A stretch of 31,832 nt of DNA from assembly GCA_964544765.1 (NCBI GenBank), contig CAZJDM010000038.1:1-31832 (forward strand). The letters are read 5' to 3'. The translations under genes and the position numbers were made by a program. The DNA is from CAZJDM01 sp964544765. GTDB taxonomy: Bacteria; Bdellovibrionota_B; Oligoflexia; CAYFLR01. How positions within the stretch are numbered: the stretch's first letter is position 1; each line of letters begins with the position of its first letter. Positions 16,893-24,248 of this stretch are shown here, piece by piece. Below the pieces are notes generated by a model. That model searched no databases. It was not told the origin of the DNA and saw only the letters and a program-made list of their open reading frames with translations.

Positions 16893-17693
16893 TTATATCT
16901 TAGCAATCAATTCGCTTATAAGTCCAGCGAAATGTTCCTTCACTTTGTTGGCAGTTTGGGTTACTTCTTCATGGGATAAAGGTTTATCAGATAGTCCGGC
17001 CGCTTTGTTGGTAATACATGAGATAGCTCCCACTCTAATCCCAGCATGTCTAGCAACTAAAACTTCAGGTACAGTAGACATGCCAACTGCATCGGCTCCA
17101 ATCGCCTTATAAAATTGAATTTCAGCCGGGGTCTCGTAAGAAGGTCCGGTGGCTGCCAAATAAACACCTTCATGGATTTTTAAGTTTAGTTTAGAAGCGG
17201 TATCTCTTGCTTGTTGCCTAATGTCTTTATTGTAAGCGGTGGACATGTCAGGAAATCGAGGTCCCAAATTATTATCGTTCGATCCTATCAGAGGATTTGT
17301 TCCCATCATATTAATATGATCCTTTATAACCATCAAATCACCTGGTTCAAATTGATCGTTAATTCCACCAGCGGCATTGGTAAGTATTAAAGTCTTAATT
17401 CCCAATTGATGCATAGTGCGGATGGGCTTAGTAACTTGCTCAATAGAATAACCTTCATAGTAGTGAAAGCGCCCCTGCATACAAAGAATGTTTTTATTAT
17501 GAACAGTTCCAAAAACTAGATTACCTTTATGTCCTTCTACTGTGGATTCTGGAAAAGTAGGAATCTGGTTGTAAGGAACAACTGCTTGTTTGTCGATTTG
17601 ATCAGCAAAAAATCCCAATCCCGATCCTAGAATCAATCCAATTTCAGGTATAAAATTTTCAATTTTTGATTGAATAAATTGTACTGCTTCCAT
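16893..17693 (-). CDS. punA: purine nucleoside phosphorylase, trimeric PNP type
   Basis: This enzyme cleaves purine nucleosides with phosphate to free base and (deoxy)ribose-1-phosphate. The 266 residues show the phosphate-binding LILGSGLG, GRFHYYEGY, TNAAGGIN, GPSYETPAEI (purine-contacting Glu) and ISCITNKAAG with the Asn that selects 6-oxopurines. This is the low-molecular-weight trimeric family, so inosine and guanosine are the likely substrates. AGGAGA precedes the ATG. It is the last gene of the deoB-deoA-punA block, 28 bases after deoA. Confidence 0.95.
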   Translation of the reverse strand: MEAVQFIQSKIENFIPEIGLILGSGLGFFADQIDKQAVVPYNQIPTFPESTVEGHKGNLVFGTVHNKNILCMQGRFHYYEGYSIEQVTKPIRTMHQLGIKTLILTNAAGGINDQFEPGDLMVIKDHINMMGTNPLIGSNDNNLGPRFPDMSTAYNKDIRQQARDTASKLNLKIHEGVYLAATGPSYETPAEIQFYKAIGADAVGMSTVPEVLVARHAGIRVGAISCITNKAAGLSDKPLSHEEVTQTANKVKEHFAGLISELIAKI

Positions 17694-17721
17694 AATGGTA
17701 TCTCCTGGCCTAATAAATATC

Positions 17722-19056
17722 TTAGCGAATAGTTTTTAAAATAAGTTTTGGTGCTTCAACCGCATGTCTTTTAATAACAAAAGCTTTTTGTAGATATTTA
17801 ATAGCATTATTCAATTGTTTTTTCGAGTTATAGTGTATCTGGCAAAGAACCTTTCCTTCAGAAATGGGTTGTCCAATCTTGCAAATATTGTTGATTCCCA
17901 CCGCTGGATCGATTTTATCGTCTATTGAAGCTCTACCGGATCCAAGGGCATGACAGGCTTTTCCTATTAGGAGCGCGTCAACTTGGTGAACATATCCTTT
18001 TTGAGGACCGCTTTTCTTTAGCAAAGAACGAGGAATGTAAGTGAGAGCCAGTCTTTTTTTGGCTTTGGGAAGTAGGGAATATTTGTCAATGATACGGGGA
18101 TTTCCACCCTGCTTTTCTATCAAAGAGGCAAACACCTCTAGAGCTTTACCTGAAGACAGAACCTTTTTTACTTTTTTTCGACTTTCTGCAAGGGTTGCTG
18201 CTTGTTTAGCCATGTATATCATATGAGCTGTTAGTTCGTAGGTTACGTTCATTAAATCTTCAGGACCCTTGTTTTTTAAACATTCAATTGTTTCAATTAT
18301 CTCAAGTGAGTTTCCCACATTATATCCTAGGGGTTGGTTCATATCAGTGAGAACAGCAACAGTAGGTTTTTTTAATTTCTTTCCAGTTTCTACCATCATC
18401 TTTGCTAGTGTGGTTGCATCATTTATGTTTTTCATAAACGCACCAGTTCCTACTTTGACATCTAAAACCAGAGAATCGATGCCTTCAGCTATTTTCTTAC
18501 TCATAATACTGGCACAGATTAAAGGTATGCTTTCAACTGTGGCTGTTACATCACGAAGCGCATAGAGTTTTTTATCCGCGGGGACAAGGGTTTTGGTTTG
18601 TCCAATCATGGCACAGCCGACATTCTTTAATATTTTTTTAAATTTGCTTATGGTTAGATTAATTTGAAATCCTTCTATTGACTCTAGTTTGTCTATAGTC
18701 CCACCAGTATGCCCAAGACCTCTACCACTCATCATAGGGACGTATACTCCACAGGCTGCTGCTAGTGGTGCTAAAATTAATGAGACTTTATCACCTACAC
18801 CACCGGTCGAATGCTTATCAACTTTAATACCAGGTATTTGATCCAAATTAATCATATCTCCCGAATGCATAAGGGCATCTGTGAGGTGATAAATTTCATT
18901 GGTATCCATCCCATTAAAAAAGATGGCCATTAAAAGAGCCGAGGCCTGGTAATCCTTAAAAAGGCCGTTATGAAGCCCCTCGATGAAGATATCAATTTGT
19001 TCTTTTGAAAGAGACAGACCCTCTCTTTTTTGATGTATTATATCTTGAGGAAACAT
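17722..19056 (-). CDS. deoA: thymidine / pyrimidine-nucleoside phosphorylase
   Basis: It phosphorolyses pyrimidine nucleosides to base and pentose-1-phosphate. The 444-residue protein carries KHSTGGVGDKVSL for phosphate binding and the family signature MSGRGLGHTGGTIDKLES, with the usual C-terminal mixed domain ending at about 440. Whether it is thymidine-specific (DeoA) or broad (Pdp) cannot be settled from motifs. Its product feeds the phosphopentomutase encoded just upstream. The ATG has AAGGAG in front, and only 15 bases separate it from deoB. Confidence 0.94.
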   Translation of the reverse strand: MFPQDIIHQKREGLSLSKEQIDIFIEGLHNGLFKDYQASALLMAIFFNGMDTNEIYHLTDALMHSGDMINLDQIPGIKVDKHSTGGVGDKVSLILAPLAAACGVYVPMMSGRGLGHTGGTIDKLESIEGFQINLTISKFKKILKNVGCAMIGQTKTLVPADKKLYALRDVTATVESIPLICASIMSKKIAEGIDSLVLDVKVGTGAFMKNINDATTLAKMMVETGKKLKKPTVAVLTDMNQPLGYNVGNSLEIIETIECLKNKGPEDLMNVTYELTAHMIYMAKQAATLAESRKKVKKVLSSGKALEVFASLIEKQGGNPRIIDKYSLLPKAKKRLALTYIPRSLLKKSGPQKGYVHQVDALLIGKACHALGSGRASIDDKIDPAVGINNICKIGQPISEGKVLCQIHYNSKKQLNNAIKYLQKAFVIKRHAVEAPKLILKTIR

Positions 19057-19071
19057 TTGAAGACTCCTTTT

Positions 19072-20250
19072 TTATAAAAAACTAACACCATTTGGAATCT
19101 TGGGTACCTTAAAATAATGAGCAAGACTTTGGGCTATATCAGCAAAGGAAGAGCGAATTTGCAGGTTCCGTGCCGCCCATTTTTTATGGTATACCAGTAA
19201 AGGAACATATTCTCTAGTATGGTCAGTTCCTTTGTGTGTGGGATCGCAACCGTGATCAGCGGAAATGATTAAAAGATCATCTTCAGATAACCGGCTAATA
19301 ATTTTTTCTAACCAATGGTCCACATGTAATAGTTCTTGATAATATCCCTTGGTATCTCTTCTGTGTCCGAACAACATATCAGTATCTACCAAATTTACAA
19401 AGATGAAAGACGAAGAAGCAGTGTTATTTGGAAGAAGTAATTCATAGGTTTTTTCCAGACAGTTTTTGTTCCCTTTGACTGGATAACTTATCTTTAAGCC
19501 TTGTTCATTAAATATATTACCAATTTTTCCAACACCAATGGTTTCAATATTATTTTTTAATAGATGGTCTAAAACGGACTCAGAAGGCAATGCAATACTG
19601 AAGTCTTTTCTGTTAGCGGTTCTGGTAAAGTTACCAGGGGTGCCAGTAAAGGGTCTGGCAATAATTCTGGCGATATTAAATTCGTTACAAAGTATTCGAG
19701 CTGTTTTACACATCGAGTATAAGTCTTGCAAAGGAATGATTTCCTCATGAGCAGCCATTTGAAAAACTGAATCTGCAGAGGTGTATACAATTGGAAAGCC
19801 GGTCTCCATATGTTCTTTACCTAATTGATTGATTATTTCTGTACCAGAAGCAGCGATATTACCTAAAATATTTCTGCCAATTTGCTTGGTAAATTTATCA
19901 ATTAACGATGCGGGAAAAGAAGGATAATCTGGAGGAAAGGTTTGAAGAGGCTCAGAAATTATAATTCCTGCGATTTCCCAGTGACCAGTTGTAGTGTCTT
20001 TTCCTGGAGACTTTTCAGCCATAACTCCATAACTAGCCATAGGTTTGTTGTTAAAAGGGATACCTGGAAGTTCAAATCCTAGTAATGATGCACAATTGCC
20101 TAATCCTAGTTTATATAAAGTATTAAGTTGGACGTTGGGTATATTTTGACAAATATGTAGAGCTGTATTTGCTTCTACATCATCATATTGATCTGCATCT
20201 GGAAGGGCTCCAATGCCGAATGAATCAATGATGATCAATATAGCACGCAT
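19072..20250 (-). CDS. deoB: phosphopentomutase DeoB
   Basis: DeoB interconverts (deoxy)ribose-1-phosphate and 5-phosphate, linking nucleoside breakdown to central metabolism. The 392-residue protein starts AILIIIDSFGIGALPDA with metal-binding Asp. It contains GKDTTTGHWE, where the Thr that becomes phosphorylated lies, and ends with ISADHGCDPTHKGTDHTREYVPLL, the second metal site of the alkaline phosphatase superfamily. Length is typical. GGGAG precedes the ATG. It is separated by 26 bases from the large PHP-like gene upstream in the same run. Confidence 0.96.
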   Translation of the reverse strand: MRAILIIIDSFGIGALPDADQYDDVEANTALHICQNIPNVQLNTLYKLGLGNCASLLGFELPGIPFNNKPMASYGVMAEKSPGKDTTTGHWEIAGIIISEPLQTFPPDYPSFPASLIDKFTKQIGRNILGNIAASGTEIINQLGKEHMETGFPIVYTSADSVFQMAAHEEIIPLQDLYSMCKTARILCNEFNIARIIARPFTGTPGNFTRTANRKDFSIALPSESVLDHLLKNNIETIGVGKIGNIFNEQGLKISYPVKGNKNCLEKTYELLLPNNTASSSFIFVNLVDTDMLFGHRRDTKGYYQELLHVDHWLEKIISRLSEDDLLIISADHGCDPTHKGTDHTREYVPLLVYHKKWAARNLQIRSSFADIAQSLAHYFKVPKIPNGVSFL

Positions 20251-20276
20251 CTATAAACTCCCACTTAAATCCTATA

Positions 20277-22967
20277 TTACTCTTGCTTTGAGTTTTTCGC
20301 TTTGGGTTCAATATGAATTGCGTTGGTAAAAGCTAGGGGTACAGGGTTTAATTCTATATCACCAGGTTGCATGGGGATGGAAAAGGAGTTTCCTTTAACT
20401 AAAACATACATCCACCCTTTTCTTCTGATAGGAATAAAAATGTTTTTAGCCAGGCGGTGGATCTCTCGATTTGAGGGGATATTGAAGGTGCGATATACCC
20501 TTCCATTAACAATTATCTGGACCTGTTCAAGATTTATCCAAGTAGCGGCAAATACCCTAAAAGCTAAATTAACCCCACCTCGTTTTAGGGTAGCTGTTCC
20601 GCCTGGTTTGACCGTGTGATTAACAGTTACATCGATTAATGGTCCATTGGTTAGTGTTAAGTTACGCTGAATAAGAATATGTTCTAAGTCAGATTTAGGT
20701 TGGTAAAGGGATTCTTCATTGTTATTATCATTTTCATTTTTGATGGCTCTAATAATAGGTGATGCATAGAAGAATATTTGGGGAAAACCTGGGGTAGTAT
20801 CGTAGGAAGAAGAGAGACTTCCAGCTAAGGGGAGAAATTTAAACCCTTTATTTAAGGTTTTGTGCCAATAGCGCAGTAACTTTCTTTGTTTTTGTTCGGA
20901 GTATCGGTGAAAAATTCCTAAAAAATCTATTTGGTTTAAAAGTTTTTTAAACGGTAAAATTTTTCGAGGAACTTTTCCATTTGTAGAAGAGTGTGGAAAA
21001 TACGCGACGATGGTATCAGGCGAGCTTGTTTTTATTTTATTTATTTTATCCGCGAAAGCTGTGGGATTTTTTACTGATTTTTCTGATTCTTTTGATTTTT
21101 TTAAAAAAAGTGATTTTAAAGAATTAAGAGTCTGTTGATCGGTTTGGTAGAAGGAGAACAAACCCCAAGGTGTATGGGTTGAAAAACCTGTAATATGTTG
21201 GGGAAAATTGACAGGACTTATCAGCTTAGAAGAAGGCTCAACATCGATAAAACTAACTAAATTTAATCCCTCGGTAGCTGCCATTATGAAATGTTCTTCT
21301 AATGGAAGACTTGCAAAGGGAGACCTGTTACTAAACAGCGTAATATCGGCAGTTTTATAATTGTGAACGTTTATATCACGGTTTAATCGACATCTGAGTG
21401 AGAGTAATTTGCCTGGGGCAAGTACAGAGGTTTTCTTACATATGGAATAAAGAATTCCATGAGAAATGTAAAAATCATATTCTCCAGGGGGAATGGCTAT
21501 GCTGGCTTTTCCTGTGGGTGAATACAAGAAATTTTTATAAGCATTATATCCATGCAGAAAGGATAAATCTGGAGTCTTGGTATCTCCTTTACCTAAAATA
21601 GAGAGTCGAAAAGGGATCTTTTGACCGTTTTTATTTATTACAGTTATGTTTAGTTGGCTAATTTCTGCCTTTAAATTAACAATGGTTCTAGCGTATGCTT
21701 TCACTTTAACAGTTGTTTGGTTGGGTGAAGGAAAATTTCCAATAGCTGGTTGGATCTTGTAATAACCTGCGGGTAGGAGGTGATGAAAGAAGCCTTCATT
21801 ATCTGTTTTCGCTAAAGCAACAAATCTTCCATTTAGTTTTTTTAAGATAATATTACTTTCAGTAAGCTTTTTTCCAGAATTAAGGCGGACAAATCCAGTT
21901 ACTTGTCCCAGGTCCGAAGAATCCAGATCCGGCGAGAAAGTGTAATCTTTTATCCAAAATGTACGCCCAAAATTATAACTCTTGGTTTTCTTATTGTATG
22001 TACTGGTTTGCAGGATTTTAACTCCCGCATTAATCTTAATCACTTGAGAGGGTTTTCCACTGATCTCGTATTTGTAAGCTATTTTGCGGCCAAAAGCAGA
22101 AAAAGAATTTACATCTGAAATTGATTTTAAAATATCAGCGTATCCAGGTGTTGTTGTTTGAAAGGAACAGGTAGGACAAACAAATTTCTCAACAATTTCA
22201 ACATCCTTTTCCTTTTTAATTTTGGTACCGGGTATGACCGAAATTAATATTTTTAAAAATGAGCTGTTGCGATCAAGTGAGAAGCGTTTATAAATTGATG
22301 TATTGGAAAGTCCCTTTATTTCTCCTTTAAAAATTATATTTACTTGGTCCTTATTACGGTGAGTGAAGGCTTCATTATATTTTATAAAAAATTTTTCATC
22401 TTTGATCTTAATTTGAGAATAAATAACTTGTATTTCGTCTGATGATTGATAAGGAGTGGTTGCATCTGTGATATATCCTCCGCTGGGAAGAAAAAAAGAT
22501 TGATTGGAAGAGTGTGAAAGAGCTACTTTAAGGAATTGATTTTCTAGTAAGTAATCTCCTTTAGTAATTGAGGATAAGGTCCCTAAACTAGACTTATCTC
22601 CTTCATCGACAGTATTAAGATAGGGTTCAATATCGGAAGAGATAGCTGATACCCACGGAGAATCATAAATTTCATCTTTAATGATAAAGCGTTTGTTCAG
22701 ATAATGATTGAAGCGGTTTTTACTAATTGTTGTCTCATTCAATGTGGACTCAGGAATCTTACGTTTCTTAGAAGACTTATTATCAGTGTTGGTAATATCA
22801 TCAATGTCCTTCAATAGTTGTTTTTCCGTTGGGGTTTGGAAGGCAAGTTGTTCTTTTTCGTAAGTAGTTCTGTCTATTGTATGAATAGGGGCAAGATTTT
22901 TTGGTTGTGTTATTATACAAGAATAATAAACAGTTATAACTATTATAAGAAAAAATATTTTTATCAT
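20277..22967 (-). CDS. large secreted CehA/McbA-like protein with degenerate PHP domain
   Basis: 896 residues. An N-terminal hydrophobic segment ends at C17 (VYYSC), so it may be a lipoprotein, though the lipobox is poor. Residues ~140-340 are strand-rich and contain a CPTC pair (C264, C267). Residues ~353-440 look like a carboxypeptidase-regulatory/Ig-like domain (TDNEGFFHHLLPAGYYKIQP). From ~540 the sequence follows the CehA/McbA PHP pattern (LPLEEHFIMAATEGLNLV, later LTNGPLIDV and IIVNGRVYRTF). The usual DLHxHS is DITLFS at 541-546, TDHN is replaced by IDVEP, and the late SDxH is replaced by SLSSS near 717-721. All recognisable metal ligands are gone, so a non-catalytic binding role is likely. 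It follows the Nudix gene by six bases and precedes deoB. Confidence 0.7.
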   Translation of the reverse strand: MIKIFFLIIVITVYYSCIITQPKNLAPIHTIDRTTYEKEQLAFQTPTEKQLLKDIDDITNTDNKSSKKRKIPESTLNETTISKNRFNHYLNKRFIIKDEIYDSPWVSAISSDIEPYLNTVDEGDKSSLGTLSSITKGDYLLENQFLKVALSHSSNQSFFLPSGGYITDATTPYQSSDEIQVIYSQIKIKDEKFFIKYNEAFTHRNKDQVNIIFKGEIKGLSNTSIYKRFSLDRNSSFLKILISVIPGTKIKKEKDVEIVEKFVCPTCSFQTTTPGYADILKSISDVNSFSAFGRKIAYKYEISGKPSQVIKINAGVKILQTSTYNKKTKSYNFGRTFWIKDYTFSPDLDSSDLGQVTGFVRLNSGKKLTESNIILKKLNGRFVALAKTDNEGFFHHLLPAGYYKIQPAIGNFPSPNQTTVKVKAYARTIVNLKAEISQLNITVINKNGQKIPFRLSILGKGDTKTPDLSFLHGYNAYKNFLYSPTGKASIAIPPGEYDFYISHGILYSICKKTSVLAPGKLLSLRCRLNRDINVHNYKTADITLFSNRSPFASLPLEEHFIMAATEGLNLVSFIDVEPSSKLISPVNFPQHITGFSTHTPWGLFSFYQTDQQTLNSLKSLFLKKSKESEKSVKNPTAFADKINKIKTSSPDTIVAYFPHSSTNGKVPRKILPFKKLLNQIDFLGIFHRYSEQKQRKLLRYWHKTLNKGFKFLPLAGSLSSSYDTTPGFPQIFFYASPIIRAIKNENDNNNEESLYQPKSDLEHILIQRNLTLTNGPLIDVTVNHTVKPGGTATLKRGGVNLAFRVFAATWINLEQVQIIVNGRVYRTFNIPSNREIHRLAKNIFIPIRRKGWMYVLVKGNSFSIPMQPGDIELNPVPLAFTNAIHIEPKAKNSKQE

Positions 22968-22973
22968 GTTAAT

Positions 22974-23396
22974 TTAAGATTGTTTTTTAAACACTGTATT
23001 GTTAGCGTTAAAGCATATTTTGATTCTTTCCAATGTGTGGTCAGCTAGCTCTTTTGGTAAAGCATCAATAGGAAAATATTGACACTCTTCGATATCTTCA
23101 GAATTTTTAAAGGGTGCACCATTTACTAAAGATCCTTGGAAGATAAAAATATTAGCGTCTTTTTCGGGACGGAAAAATACTCCCACTAGTTTGTTAATTT
23201 TAGATTTTACCCCGATTTCTTGAAGCATCCTTTCTTCACAAGCTTCCCAGGGAGATTCTCCTTTTTCTATCAATCCTCCAGGTAGTTGCCATCTGCCCCC
23301 TTTAAATTTAATTTTTACTAATAGGATTTCCTCTTTTTCATTTTTTATGATCGCGCTGCATGCATCCGGGAACCTTAATCGATCAAAACTACCCAT
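22974..23396 (-). CDS. Nudix-fold protein with degenerate Nudix box
   Basis: 140 residues with the Nudix fold landmarks: ILLVKIKFKGGRWQLPGG, a Nudix-box region at 41-63 and a late CQYFPIDALPKEL. The box consensus GX5EX7REUXEEXGU is kept at G41, E47, E60, G62 and V63. The Arg-Glu pair is E55-R56 and the first Glu of the EE pair is Q59. Two of the three acidic residues that normally bind Mg2+ are therefore missing, and ordinary pyrophosphohydrolase activity is doubtful. A sensor or binding role, as in NrtR-type Nudix domains, is possible, but no DNA-binding part is present. GGAGA lies close upstream of the ATG. It heads the five-gene run. Confidence 0.85.
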   Translation of the reverse strand: MGSFDRLRFPDACSAIIKNEKEEILLVKIKFKGGRWQLPGGLIEKGESPWEACEERMLQEIGVKSKINKLVGVFFRPEKDANIFIFQGSLVNGAPFKNSEDIEECQYFPIDALPKELADHTLERIKICFNANNTVFKKQS

Positions 23397-23691
23397 TGGA
23401 AAATCTCCTAGTAAAGGGTCAGTAAATTAACAAAAACTATAGTACCATTTTTTACTAATTTATACATCGATTTCTCAAAAAGCTCATTTTTGACAATAGA
23501 TATAATAAATAACTGTAGGTTGTCTATGAAAAACAATGTCAACTCTTATTAACAAGTTACGTTTCTAACAATTTTGTTGTCAAAAACGAGTACTAATTCA
23601 ATATACGAAATATTGCCAACAAATCTGTTTTCAATAAAATGATTTGCCGACAATTTCGTTGACAAATGGATTGTTACTGTTTTTGTTAAGA
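23397..23691. other. 295-base AT-rich intergenic region, upstream of the Nudix operon
   Basis: No gene is seen. Both flanking genes are on the minus strand, so the region must hold the end of the cus transcript and the start of the Nudix-deo transcript. GACAA or its complement TTGTC recurs at 23492, 23520, 23577, 23649 and 23661. On the minus strand there are two exact TTGACA hexamers. One is followed after 19 bases by TACAGT, a spacing seen at MerR-type promoters. None of this is decisive. Confidence 0.4.
23642..23667 (-). terminator. hairpin after the cus operon, possible terminator
   Basis: On the minus strand, ATTTG...CAAAT closes a 26-base near-palindrome with one mismatch and two G-T pairs around a four-base loop. 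It begins 25 bases beyond the stop of the His-rich gene. Only a weak T-rich stretch (CATTTTATTG) follows, so termination is plausible but not certain. Confidence 0.4.
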
Positions 23692-24165
23692 TTATATCTT
23701 TTTAATTTTATTGACTATAATCGCCTTAATTCCATGATTTTGGATTAGTTTTGCTTTGACCATTACTTTGCTTTCGACATACTTAAGTAGTTTTTTGTTT
23801 GTTTCCTTAGGTGGTTCATGTCCTTCACCCATTATTAAATAAATTTGATGATCTTCTGACATAAGACCTAGTGGTAATCCATTTTCGGCACACATTCTGG
23901 CACAGTTTTTATGTTTTTCACCTTGAGCGTTATGTTGTAAAAAACATGTTAAACCTATTAACCGCCCTTTAATCATTTGTTCTTTACCTTTAGCTTTATG
24001 GTGGCCCATTTTATGGGCACTGTGTCCCTTTTTATGACCACCATGACTTGAGTGGCTGCCGTGTCCTTGTTCTTCAGCAAATAATCCAGATGCAGAAGCT
24101 ACAAAATATAGACCTACAGTTAGTAGAGTAAGTAGTTGAAGTTTTACAAGCGATTTAGTCATCAT
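23692..24165 (-). CDS. His-rich secreted metal-binding protein, last gene of the cus operon
   Basis: 157 residues. A signal peptide ends near GLFA-EE. The mature N-terminus holds about ten histidines in ~27 residues (GHGSHSSHGGHKKGHSAHKM). The C-terminal domain (~65-157) looks like a small strand-rich, OB-like fold with the conserved-looking cluster LTCFLQH...NCARMCAENGLPLGL, giving three Cys and several His, and ends in a VKAKLIQNHGIKAIIV strand pair. I do not recognise the family by name. Location 84 bases after cusA and the metal-ligand richness suggest a periplasmic copper/silver carrier in the position of CusF, without CusF sequence similarity. AGGAG is better spaced to the second ATG at 24162 than to 24165. 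Confidence 0.82.
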   Translation of the reverse strand: MMTKSLVKLQLLTLLTVGLYFVASASGLFAEEQGHGSHSSHGGHKKGHSAHKMGHHKAKGKEQMIKGRLIGLTCFLQHNAQGEKHKNCARMCAENGLPLGLMSEDHQIYLIMGEGHEPPKETNKKLLKYVESKVMVKAKLIQNHGIKAIIVNKIKKI

Positions 24166-24248
24166 TGTCTCCTATGTTTATTGTTACAAAAAATTATAAA
24201 AAATTAAATATCCTTTCTTTGGTTAAATCCTTAGTTGGTGCTCAAAGT

